A stretch of 64,000 bases of DNA from Amarolinea sp964580725 (lineage in GTDB: Bacteria; Chloroflexota; Anaerolineae; SSC4; Amarolineaceae): the NCBI GenBank assembly GCA_964580725.1, contig CAZOLV010000015.1, positions 1-64,000 of the forward strand, given 5' to 3'. The notes beneath the pieces are model-generated. The model made no database searches, had not been told where the DNA came from, and saw only the letters and a program-made list of their open reading frames with translations. The first letter of the stretch is position 1, and every line of letters begins with the position of its first letter. Of this stretch, positions 17,962-28,016 are shown in pieces. The position numbers were made by a program, and so were the translations under genes.

Positions 17962-18049
17962 GCCTTACAGGTCGTTGCCCGAATAGGATTTGTAGGGAGT
18001 AGGGAAGTAGGGAAGTAGGGAAGTAGGGAAGTAGGAGGTGAGGAGGGCC

Positions 18050-18075
<26 letters not shown>
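17962..18075. repeat. duplicated 3' end of the Ehr large-subunit gene with an 8-bp tandem repeat between copies
   Basis: A perfect 29-base direct repeat lies at 17962-17990 and 18047-18075. The right copy covers the last codons and stop of the large-subunit gene. The 56 bases between them are mostly GTAGGGAA-type 8-bp repeats. The layout looks like slippage or repair duplication. Confidence 0.85.
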
Positions 18076-19648
<1,573 letters not shown>

Positions 19649-19705
19649 ATCCGGTCGAATCTATCTAAAATCAAAGTTGACGACGGCAGCGGCGCCGGCG
19701 CCCGG

Positions 19706-21196
19706 CTAGCGGGCGATGAGCGCGGCGCTGGCGTCGAGCAGCGCGGTCAACGGCGTCGGCAGGGTCAGGCCCAACACAACCAGCAGGGCGGCGCTCAGCG
19801 TCAGCAGGCCAAGCCGCCAATCGAGCCGTTCGCCCACCACGACATCCGGCGGGGGGGCGCCGTAGAGCATCTGGTGCAGATGGTTGATGAACGAGACGAA
19901 AACGATGGCGAGCAGGGCCAGCGCCGCCGCCATGACCCAGGGCCGGCCGGTGGCAAAACCGGCGCGCAAGATGGCGTATTCGCTGACGAACATTGCTCCT
20001 GGCGGCAGGCCAAGCAGGATCAGCAGGCCGGCGGCAAACAGCGCCCCGGTCCAGGGCAGCGCTTCGAGTAGGCCGTGCGTGTTGGCCAACAGCGGCGACC
20101 GGAAGCGGCTGTCGAGGTTGTCCACCAGGAAGAACATGAGCGACTTGGCCAGGGTGTGGTTGACCAGGTGCAGTAGGCTGGCAAAGATGCCCAACGGTCC
20201 GCAGGCCAGGCCCAAACAGATCAGCCCCGTATGCTCGATGCTGGAATAGGCCAACATGCGCCGGTAGTTGGTGGTCAGCGCCACGCTGAAGCCTGCAATC
20301 AGCAGCGACAGCAGCCCAAGCACGATCAGCAGGTTGTTGGTGAGATCGTTGGACAGCGTGGCGTCTACCACGGCTTTCCAGCGGATGATGGCGTACATGG
20401 CCATGCCGAAGAGGGCCGATGACATCAGCGCGGCCAGCGGGGGCGGCGCTTCGCCGTAGGCATCCGGCTTCCAGGTGTGCATGGGGGCGATGCCGGCTTT
20501 GGCGCCATAGCCAACGAGCAGAAAGATGAAGGCCAGTTCCATCACCTCTGGCTGCAAGGTCGGGGCAATGCTGCGCAGGACGGTCCAGTTCAGGGCGTTT
20601 GCGACCTCAGTGCGGCCGGCCAGCACGACGAAGTTGAAGTAGGCCATGACCGTGCCGGCGAAGGCCAGGGCGATTCCCACCGAACCGATGATGATGTATT
20701 TCCAGGAGGCTTCGACCGATGCTTTGCTGAGGTTGAGCGGAATGATGAGGGCCGAGAAGATGGTCGTCGCTTCGATGGCGATCCACATGACGCCGACGTT
20801 GTTGGCGACGACGGCCAGCAGCATCATGCCGATGAACAGATTGACGAAGATCTGATAGCGGCGCAACTGGGCGGGCGTGTAGCGGCTGGGACGCCCCAGG
20901 CCAGGGCTGAGGAAGAGGGTCAAAGCGGCGACGACGGTGATGCAGAGCAGCAGCAGCGCCGACAGGCTGTCAATGCGCAGCACCTCAACCAGGCTGATCG
21001 AGCCAAGGGTGAATCCCCAGGTTGGCGCTTCGCCCCCGGCGGCGGCGGCGCCGGCAAAGGTCAGCGCGGCGGCCAGCGGGGCCAGCGATAGCACGGCGCT
21101 GATCCACCCCACCGCCGTGCGATAGGGGCGAACGAAGAAGGCCTGCAGAGCGGCCAGGAGCGGTGGAACGAGCAGTAGGAGAAAGGTCATGACCAT
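19706..21196 (-). CDS. proton-antiporter-like membrane subunit (HyfF/NuoN-like)
   Basis: A 496-residue polytopic membrane protein of the Mrp/NuoL-M-N antiporter family. Characteristic pieces are MWIAIEATTIFSALIIPLNL (the glutamate-bearing TM5 equivalent), GYGAKAGIAPMHTWKPDAYG with the conserved lysine, and the discontinuous-helix region RRMLAYSSIEHTGLICLGLA. The length suits HyfF. It should form one proton channel of the membrane arm. The gene starts four bases after the HyfE-like gene stop, with a GAGAG ribosome site, and is followed 57 bases later by the large subunit. Within the operon it corresponds to hyfF. Substrate ion (H+ or Na+) cannot be told from the sequence. Confidence 0.88.
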   Translation of the reverse strand: MVMTFLLLLVPPLLAALQAFFVRPYRTAVGWISAVLSLAPLAAALTFAGAAAAGGEAPTWGFTLGSISLVEVLRIDSLSALLLLCITVVAALTLFLSPGLGRPSRYTPAQLRRYQIFVNLFIGMMLLAVVANNVGVMWIAIEATTIFSALIIPLNLSKASVEASWKYIIIGSVGIALAFAGTVMAYFNFVVLAGRTEVANALNWTVLRSIAPTLQPEVMELAFIFLLVGYGAKAGIAPMHTWKPDAYGEAPPPLAALMSSALFGMAMYAIIRWKAVVDATLSNDLTNNLLIVLGLLSLLIAGFSVALTTNYRRMLAYSSIEHTGLICLGLACGPLGIFASLLHLVNHTLAKSLMFFLVDNLDSRFRSPLLANTHGLLEALPWTGALFAAGLLILLGLPPGAMFVSEYAILRAGFATGRPWVMAAALALLAIVFVSFINHLHQMLYGAPPPDVVVGERLDWRLGLLTLSAALLVVLGLTLPTPLTALLDASAALIAR

Positions 21197-21199
21197 CTC

Positions 21200-21859
<660 letters not shown>

Positions 21860-21872
21860 ATCGGTTTTTGCC

Positions 21873-22826
21873 TTACTTGAGCAGGAATGACGATGTGGTG
21901 GCCAGCAGCGCCAGCACGAAGGAGACGCTCAGCAGTTCGGGCACCCGAAACAGGCGCAGCTTTGCCACGCGCGTTTCGAGCACCGCCACGGCGACGGCCA
22001 GAATGGCTAGTTTGACGATCCAGGCGGCCAGCGCGCTGAGGAGCGCCAGCGGTGTCACGGTGACGGCGACGCCCCAGGGCACGAACAGGTTGGCCAGCAG
22101 GCTGAAGAAGATGGCCAGCTTGACCCAGGCTGCCCATTCGATCAGGGCCAGGTAACGTCCCGAATACTCCAACACCATCGCCTCGTGGATCATGGTCAGT
22201 TCCAGATGGGTCGCCGGGTTGTCCACGGGCAGCCGGCCGGTTTCAGCCAGGGTGACGATGAACAGGGCGACGAAGGCCAGCAGGTGTCCGGGGCTGATGG
22301 CGACGGTGGGATCGTGCAAGGCGCCGGTGACGATGCGGCCCAGGTTTGTGGAGCCGGCGCCCAGGGCCAGGGCGAAGATGGCCAGGGCTACGGTCGGTTC
22401 GGCGATGGCGGCTACGGTCATTTCACGGCTGGCGCCCATGCCGCCAAAGGCTGTGCCTGGGTCGAGGCCGGCCAGGGCGAGGAAGAAGGTGCCGAGCAGC
22501 AGAAGATAGACCACGACTAGCAGGTCGCCGCCCCAATCGAAGGGCAGGGGCGCGGCCAGCAGCGGGATGAACAGGGCGACAGCTATGGTGCTGGCGAAGA
22601 TCAGATAGGGGGCCAGGCGAAACAGCCAGGAGGCGTTGTTCGACATGACGACTTCCTTGCCGAACAGTTTGGTCAGTTCGAAGTAGGGCTGCCAGGGCGG
22701 TGCGCCGCGCCGATTTTGCAGACGCGCTTTGAGCCAGCGCACGAAGCCCACCAGTCCCGGCGCCAGCGCCAGAATTAACGCTAGTTGCAGTCCTTCCAAG
22801 ACAAAGAGAAAGAGATAACCGGTCAT
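21873..22826 (-). CDS. HyfC/NuoH-like membrane subunit
   Basis: A 317-residue membrane protein of the NuoH/HyfC family, which anchors the peripheral arm to the membrane. The signature loop ETGRLPVDNPATHLELTMIH followed by EAMVLEYSG is intact, as is the earlier FELTKLFGKE loop. The start at 22826 is one base after the preceding stop, so expression is coupled to the HyfB-like gene. The acidic loop residues are those proposed for proton/energy coupling in the family. Confidence 0.9.
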   Translation of the reverse strand: MTGYLFLFVLEGLQLALILALAPGLVGFVRWLKARLQNRRGAPPWQPYFELTKLFGKEVVMSNNASWLFRLAPYLIFASTIAVALFIPLLAAPLPFDWGGDLLVVVYLLLLGTFFLALAGLDPGTAFGGMGASREMTVAAIAEPTVALAIFALALGAGSTNLGRIVTGALHDPTVAISPGHLLAFVALFIVTLAETGRLPVDNPATHLELTMIHEAMVLEYSGRYLALIEWAAWVKLAIFFSLLANLFVPWGVAVTVTPLALLSALAAWIVKLAILAVAVAVLETRVAKLRLFRVPELLSVSFVLALLATTSSFLLK

Positions 22827-22827
22827 A

Positions 22828-24852
22828 TCAAAACCACCTTGCTATCGCCAACAGCAGGATCAAGACTCCGGCGACGTAGGCCAGATACAGGTGCAGTGAG
22901 CCGGCCTGGATACGTCGCACCTGGCGCGCTGTCCGGCGCACGGCTTCGATGAGCGGGTCGTACAGCCAGCGTTCGAACAGGGGCGTGATCTCGCTCTTGT
23001 ATTCGATGGATTGTACGAAGTATTTCGATTCGGGGTGAAAATCAATGGTCAGTTCGCGCGAGGGGCGGTACAGTTCGGCGAAGATGCGGCGCAGCGGTTC
23101 GGCGAAGGCTGTGGCGGTGTATTCCATGCGCGGCGTCTGGCCGATGCGGCCGCAGCCCCAGGTGTCGCCGATGCGCAGCCGCCGGTTGACGCCGGGCAAA
23201 CGCAGCGCCAATGTCGTCAGTCCCAGCAGTGTCAGCAGCCCGATGACGATCCAGGTGGGGGAGATCTGGCCAAAGGCGCCGGGTGTGCGCAGGAAGACGC
23301 CCAGTGTGAAGGCCGGTTGGGTATCGGGCAGTCCGCCCAACCCGACCAGCGCCTGGCCCAACAGCGGTACGATGGCGAAGGGCAGCACGCCCAGGGCGAT
23401 GCAGGCTGCGGCCAGGATGGCCATGCCGGCGAGCATGGAGTGCGGGGCTTCGTGGGCATGTTCGGCTTCGTGCGAGCGGGGAATGGCCAGGAAGGTGATG
23501 CCGAAGGCTTTGACAAAACAGGCGGCGGCCAGCCCGCTGGTCAGCGCCAGGGCGCCGACGGTCACGGGCATGACCAACAGCAGCTCGGCTGTGGGCAGGG
23601 AAAAGCCGCCCAACAGCGACTGGAAGACGATCCATTCGGAGACGAAGCCGTTGAGGGGCGGCAGGGCAGAGATGGCGACGGCGCCGATCAGGAAGAAGGC
23701 GGCGGTCCACGGCATGCGCTTGATTAACCCGCCCAGCTCTTCCATGTTGCGCGTTCCTGTGGCGTGCAGCACCGATCCGGCGCCCAGGAAGAGCAGCCCT
23801 TTGAAGCTGGCGTGGTTGATGGTGTGATAGAGGCCGCCAATCAAGCCAAGCATGGCCAGGGCTGGCATGTTGAAGCTGTGGAAGATCAGGCCGGCGCCGG
23901 CGCCGATCAAGATGATGCCGATGTTTTCCACCGAATGGTAGGCCAGCAGCCGTTTGAGGTCGTGCTCCATCAGGGCGTAGAGGACGCCGAGCAGGGCCGA
24001 GATCGTTCCGATGATCAAGACGACGGCGCCCCACCAGGCCGGCCCGCCGCCAAACAGGTCGAGCACGACGCGCAGCAGGCCGTAGACGCCCATCTTGATC
24101 ACCACGCCCGACATCAGCGCCGAGACGTGGCTGGGCGCCACCGGGTGCGCCATGGGCAGCCAGATGTGCAGCGGGATGACGCCGGCCTTGGAGCCGAATC
24201 CGACCAACGCCAACAGGAAGAGCACGTTGCGCAGTTGGGGTGAGATGGCCGCTGCCTGGCTGCGGATGGCGTCGAAGGAGGTCGTGAGGTCACTGCCGGC
24301 CAGCAGCAGGAACATGGCAACCAGCGCCGCAAAGCCAATGTGGGTCACGCCGATGTACCAGGCGGCGGAACGAACGGCGCCCTCCTGGTCGGCTTCGGTC
24401 AACACCAGGCCATAGGCTGCCAGCGACATCGCTTCCCAAAGGAACAGAAAGGTGAAGACGTTGTCGGCCATGACCTGCAGGCAGAGCGTGAGCAGGAGCA
24501 GATTGAACAGGACGCCCAACTGGCCCAGGGAATAGCGGTGCACATAGGCGGCGCTGTAGCTGAAGCCGTAGACGGCGGCGGCCAGCCCGATCAGGCCGAC
24601 GGCGACGAGGAAGAACGCGCCCAGGCCGTCCAGGCGCAGCGCCAGTTCGATGATCGAACCGCCACTGGCCCAGGTCAGCGGCGAGGCGGCCGGCGACAGC
24701 AGCCGGCTTAGGCCCAGGGCCAGCGCGGCGACCGATCCGGCGCCGGCGCCCAGCGCGGTCAACCAACGTCCCAACCCTCGCTGGCCGGCGCTCCAAGCGC
24801 CGAGGGCGCCAAAGACGTAGGCGCCAATCATGAACGACAGGAGATTCTGCAT
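22828..24852 (-). CDS. HyfB/NuoL-like proton-antiporter subunit
   Basis: A 674-residue polytopic membrane protein, the larger antiporter-like subunit of hydrogenase-4-type complexes. Seen are the TM5 glutamate in FLFLWEAMSLAAYGLVLTEA, the TM7 lysine in GSKAGVIPLHIWLPMAHPVA, a conserved lysine in SGVVIKMGVYG, and a C-terminal lysine in AACFVKAFGITFLA. After the last antiporter helices there is a cytoplasmic tail (WGCGRIGQTPRMEYTATAFA) and a final membrane anchor, the family-typical HyfB tail. It pumps ions when the peripheral arm turns over. It follows the NuoB-like gene by 15 bases. Confidence 0.9.
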   Translation of the reverse strand: MQNLLSFMIGAYVFGALGAWSAGQRGLGRWLTALGAGAGSVAALALGLSRLLSPAASPLTWASGGSIIELALRLDGLGAFFLVAVGLIGLAAAVYGFSYSAAYVHRYSLGQLGVLFNLLLLTLCLQVMADNVFTFLFLWEAMSLAAYGLVLTEADQEGAVRSAAWYIGVTHIGFAALVAMFLLLAGSDLTTSFDAIRSQAAAISPQLRNVLFLLALVGFGSKAGVIPLHIWLPMAHPVAPSHVSALMSGVVIKMGVYGLLRVVLDLFGGGPAWWGAVVLIIGTISALLGVLYALMEHDLKRLLAYHSVENIGIILIGAGAGLIFHSFNMPALAMLGLIGGLYHTINHASFKGLLFLGAGSVLHATGTRNMEELGGLIKRMPWTAAFFLIGAVAISALPPLNGFVSEWIVFQSLLGGFSLPTAELLLVMPVTVGALALTSGLAAACFVKAFGITFLAIPRSHEAEHAHEAPHSMLAGMAILAAACIALGVLPFAIVPLLGQALVGLGGLPDTQPAFTLGVFLRTPGAFGQISPTWIVIGLLTLLGLTTLALRLPGVNRRLRIGDTWGCGRIGQTPRMEYTATAFAEPLRRIFAELYRPSRELTIDFHPESKYFVQSIEYKSEITPLFERWLYDPLIEAVRRTARQVRRIQAGSLHLYLAYVAGVLILLLAIARWF

Positions 24853-24867
24853 GGTTGTTGCTTCAAT

Positions 24868-25416
24868 TCAATCCTGACGGGGACGGAGAATGGAGTTTGT
24901 ACGCGTGGGCAGCCGGTCGAGCGCGGCCAGGATGCCGCGCAGGATGTCGGCCGGCTCCGGCGGGCAGCCGGGCACGAAGACATCCACCGGAATCACCTGG
25001 TCAACGCTGCCGACGACGGCGTAGCCGCCGCGAAAGACGCCGCAGGTCTGTGCGCAGTCGCCCACTGCCACCACCAGCTTGGGATCGGGGGTCGCTTCAT
25101 AGGTTTTGAGCAGGGGTACTTGCATGTTGCGCGTGACCGGGCCGGTCACCAGCAGCAGGTCGGCGTGACGGGGAGATGCGACGAAGTGAATGCCAAAGCG
25201 TTCGCTGTCGTAGACCGGGCTGGTGAGGCCGGTGATCTCGATTTCGCAGCCGTTGCACGAACCGGCGTCCACTTCGCGGATGGCCAGGGCGCGGCCGAGC
25301 AGCCGTTTCGTCCTGGCAGAGACCTGGCTGACGAGCTGCGTCACTTCGTCTGCTGCGGGGTCGAGTTCTTCGGTGACGACGCCGGTGTTGAAAATTTTAC
25401 GAAATAAACCGGGCAT
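24868..25416 (-). CDS. NuoB/HyfI-like [4Fe-4S] subunit
   Basis: A 182-residue small iron-sulfur subunit. The N2-type cluster ligands are visible: C54 and C57 in AGSCNGCEIEITGL, C121 (with C125) in GDCAQTCGVF, and C151 in PGCPPEPADIL. The start at ATG 25416 (MPGLFRK) is preferred because it follows the arsR stop by seven bases; a longer frame beginning at 25467 would overlap arsR. It would pass electrons between a ferredoxin-like partner and the site at the large-subunit interface. No gene for a polyferredoxin subunit (HyfA/H) lies nearby, so the electron donor is unknown. Confidence 0.9.
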   Translation of the reverse strand: MPGLFRKIFNTGVVTEELDPAADEVTQLVSQVSARTKRLLGRALAIREVDAGSCNGCEIEITGLTSPVYDSERFGIHFVASPRHADLLLVTGPVTRNMQVPLLKTYEATPDPKLVVAVGDCAQTCGVFRGGYAVVGSVDQVIPVDVFVPGCPPEPADILRGILAALDRLPTRTNSILRPRQD

Positions 25417-25423
25417 AGGGTTC

Positions 25424-25753
25424 TCAGGCTTCTTCCTCGAGTTGCTGAAGGATCGAACGGGTGTCAATCAGATGGTTGTTGAAGATCGTGCGCGCGGCAT
25501 CCAGCAGGTCGAACACCGCCGAGTCGCGCACCCGGTAGAAGACGCTGGCGCCGGCTTTGCGTGTCTCCACGATGTTCTTGGCGCGCAAGACGGCCAGTTG
25601 TTGGGACACCGTCGAGGCTTCGACAGCCAGGATTTCCTGCAAATCGCTCACGTTGCGCTCGCCGGCGCGCAAACTCTCCAGGATATGAATACGCGTGGGA
25701 TGAGCCAGAGCTTTGAAGAATTCCGCCTTGAAGCGGCGTAGCGTCCCTTGCAT
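25424..25753 (-). CDS. ArsR/SmtB-family transcriptional regulator, first gene of the Ehr operon
   Basis: A 109-residue winged-helix protein: FFKALAHPTRIHILESLRAG (helix 1-2), then a recognition region VSDLQEILAVEASTVSQQLA and a beta-wing ETRKAGASVFYRV. No metal-binding CVC motif of ArsR/SmtB is present, and the protein has no cysteine at all, so it is not a thiol-switch or classical metal sensor. It is immediately upstream of and co-directional with the NuoB-like gene, so it probably controls its own operon through the palindrome in the promoter. The ligand is unknown. Confidence 0.88.
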   Translation of the reverse strand: MQGTLRRFKAEFFKALAHPTRIHILESLRAGERNVSDLQEILAVEASTVSQQLAVLRAKNIVETRKAGASVFYRVRDSAVFDLLDAARTIFNNHLIDTRSILQQLEEEA

Positions 25754-25806
25754 GAACGATGGACTGCCTGACGGGCGCTCGATGGTCTTGCGCGATCGAG
25801 ATGAAA

Positions 25807-25835
25807 TCTATGAATATTTGCATATTCGCAGGCAA
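25807..25835 (-). promoter_or_regulatory. candidate promoter of the arsR-Ehr operon with a palindromic operator
   Basis: On the minus strand, TTGCCT (25830-25835) and CATAGA (25807-25812) are separated by 17 bases. The spacer is almost filled by the perfect inverted repeat GAATAT-TTGC-ATATTC (25812-25827, plus-strand reading). A palindrome between -35 and -10 is a classic repressor site, and ATATTTGCATATTC-like sites suit ArsR-family proteins. The -10 is poor, so the operator is firmer than the promoter. Confidence 0.5.
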
Positions 25836-25971
25836 GTATATGTGAGAATGATGTTTTGTCAAGCCGGCAGAAGGCGCGGTGCGGTTGCCTCTGCCGCCCA
25901 GGTGTGCTACAATCCAATTGGCCCGATGAACCAGACCCGTTTTGACTGAAGCCCCGTCAAGGAGCGTCAAC

Positions 25972-27879
25972 ATGTTCACACGGTACGCCAGAGTGTCCGG
26001 CTTGCCGTCCACTGCCTTGCTTGTTCCTCTTGTTCTTCTTGTGACCCTCGCGTCGTTGTCCATCGCCCCCGCTCTTTTGGCCGCAGATGACCCACCCGCC
26101 GTGCAGTTCGCCGCCGACGCCCCGCTGAGCGTCGCCTGGGTGGACGGCCAGATCGTTGCGGCGCTGCAAAATAACACCACGGACAACCTGACGGTCGCTG
26201 TCCGGTTGGAGGCGTTCACGGGCGTCGGCGCCGTCATCGAGGCGAGCGCGCTGACCACCGCCCCGGCGCTGACAGTGACGCTTCCGGCCGCGGGCAGCGT
26301 TCATGTCTCGTTTCCACTGCGCACCTTGCGCCCGGCGCCCGGTCGTTACGATGGATTCGTCACAGCGGTCGAGCAAATTCACAATCTGGTCGTTCGCAAA
26401 CCGGTCGTGCTGACGGTGAGCAACCCGGCTGCGGTCGCGCCGCTGATCCCCGCACTGACCTCATTCACGGTACGCGCCTACCGGCTCTCGCCATTCAGCC
26501 CGCTCTGGTGTGTTTACAACTGCGCCTTGCCCTTGCAGGGCGAGCCAGAGAATCAAATCGCCCCTGCGGGCGCGCTCGGCTATCTGCTCGGCGATCATGG
26601 CGGCGCGCTGCGAGTCTCCGCTGGCCCATTCGTGCGGGATGGCGGCCTGGCGCTGATCTATGGCTTCACGGGCAACTGGGGCGCCGCCGGCAGCTATACC
26701 GGTCAGGTTGACCTGGCCCCGACCGACGCAGCCAACGGCGCGATCGCCCTGACGGTCAATGTCGCTGACGCCATCTGGATACCGATTTTGCTGCTTATCA
26801 TCGGCGTCATGATCGTCGCCTGGACACAAAACTGGCTGGGCGTGCGACGCCCGTTGTGGGAGTTGGTGCGCCGTGAAGCCAGCGCCAGCGAGATCGTGCA
26901 ACAATCTGGGCCGGTGTGCGGATATGACATTCGGGGGGACGCCGCGCAGCAGTTGACAGAGATCAGATCGGAGGCGCAGGCGCTGGATCGAATCTGGCTC
27001 AGGCTGCTGTTCGATCCGGCGGACGTCGAACGCGCCAGGCAAGATCACGCCCGTATCGAACAGCGGCTGGCCGCTGTCGAGGCGCAGCTCGATCTCTGGC
27101 AGAAATGGCCGTTTCATCTGGCGGAATTGGAACGTGCGCTGCTGCAGGCTGCCACGCCGGCCATCGAGCAGGCCAGCCCGCCGCCCATCCTGCCCGCCAG
27201 CCAGACTTCCCCGGCCTTCTTCGACGCCGCGCTGGCTCTGACCCGCGGCAAACCCTCGACGCTGGCCGAACTCGAACGCCTGGCCGATGTGGTTGCACAG
27301 GCGACGCGCCTGGCGCGATGCTGGGGCGCCTGGGAGCAGCGCCTGGCCGGGGCGCGAGCGCAGCTCGACTTGCTCGCAGACCTGACGCCGCCGGAGGCGC
27401 GCATGGTCGAACGGGCGCGCCAGCAGGCCAATTCGGCCTGGGCCGACCTCTGGACAGCGCATGACCTGAGCGCATTGACGGCGCAGCACACTGAAGAAGA
27501 GATCGCGGCCGTGATCGAGACGGTTCATCGCCTGCTGCATCGGCTGCCGGCGCCGACAAGGGGCGTTGTTGCCAAAGAGCCAGGGGCGCCCAGCGCGCCG
27601 AGAGGCGTCGGCGTTGCGCTGCCCGGCTATGCTGTGACCGATCTGCCGGCCGCGCCAGCGGCGCGCGCACAGCGGGCACAGCAGGCGCTGCACATGGGCG
27701 ATCGCGCCTTCCTGGGCATTGCGATCGTCGTTGCGTTGGCCGGCGGTCTGAATGAGCTTTATTTCGACAAGAACTTCGGTTCGCTCGCCGACTGGCTGCA
27801 GGCGCTCACCTGGGGCGCAGGGACGAAACTCGGCGTTGATCTGGTCAAGTCTGTCCTGGAGCGGCTGTTCAAGCGGTAG
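25972..27879 (+). CDS. hypothetical membrane protein with an extracellular N-domain and cytoplasmic helical domain
   Basis: I choose the start at ATG 25972 (MFTRYARV, 635 residues) because AAGGAG lies eight bases upstream; an in-frame start at 25942 lacks a good site. A signal peptide or N-terminal anchor (LVPLVLLVTLASLSIAPALL) is followed by about 240 residues of beta-rich sequence with two close cysteines in PLWCVYNCALP. Then come a transmembrane helix near 269-290 (IWIPILLLIIGVMIVAW), a long Ala/Glu/Arg-rich helical region (about 290-575) and a second hydrophobic helix near 580-598. The family is unknown to me. It is divergent from arsR and convergent with the DUF11 surface-protein gene, with two hairpins between, so it is a single-gene transcript. 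Confidence 0.8.
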   Translation: MFTRYARVSGLPSTALLVPLVLLVTLASLSIAPALLAADDPPAVQFAADAPLSVAWVDGQIVAALQNNTTDNLTVAVRLEAFTGVGAVIEASALTTAPALTVTLPAAGSVHVSFPLRTLRPAPGRYDGFVTAVEQIHNLVVRKPVVLTVSNPAAVAPLIPALTSFTVRAYRLSPFSPLWCVYNCALPLQGEPENQIAPAGALGYLLGDHGGALRVSAGPFVRDGGLALIYGFTGNWGAAGSYTGQVDLAPTDAANGAIALTVNVADAIWIPILLLIIGVMIVAWTQNWLGVRRPLWELVRREASASEIVQQSGPVCGYDIRGDAAQQLTEIRSEAQALDRIWLRLLFDPADVERARQDHARIEQRLAAVEAQLDLWQKWPFHLAELERALLQAATPAIEQASPPPILPASQTSPAFFDAALALTRGKPSTLAELERLADVVAQATRLARCWGAWEQRLAGARAQLDLLADLTPPEARMVERARQQANSAWADLWTAHDLSALTAQHTEEEIAAVIETVHRLLHRLPAPTRGVVAKEPGAPSAPRGVGVALPGYAVTDLPAAPAARAQRAQQALHMGDRAFLGIAIVVALAGGLNELYFDKNFGSLADWLQALTWGAGTKLGVDLVKSVLERLFKR

Positions 27880-27908
27880 ACGATACAGGTCAGCACTCAC
27901 AAAGGGCA

Positions 27909-27956
27909 GCGAGGATCGGTCTCAGTTCAAGAGATTGCCCTGTGGCCGATTCTCGC
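27909..27956. terminator. hairpin 1 between convergent genes
   Basis: Arms GCGAGGATCGG and CCGATTCTCGC pair over 11 bases with one mismatch around a 26-base loop. It lies 30 bases after the stop of the plus-strand membrane protein gene. The sequence next to its left arm resembles that next to hairpin 2, so the two may share an origin. Confidence 0.45.
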
Positions 27957-27977
27957 GCCTGTGCAAACTCGCCAACT

Positions 27978-28010
27978 ACCGCCTCTCGCGTCAGGGACGC
28001 GAGAGGCGGT
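27978..28010. terminator. hairpin 2, likely bidirectional terminator
   Basis: A perfect 13-base stem (ACCGCCTCTCGCG / CGCGAGAGGCGGT) with a seven-base loop sits six bases past the stop of the minus-strand 2517-residue protein. It is well placed to terminate both convergent genes. No long U-tract is seen. Confidence 0.7.
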
Positions 28011-28016
28011 CTCGAT

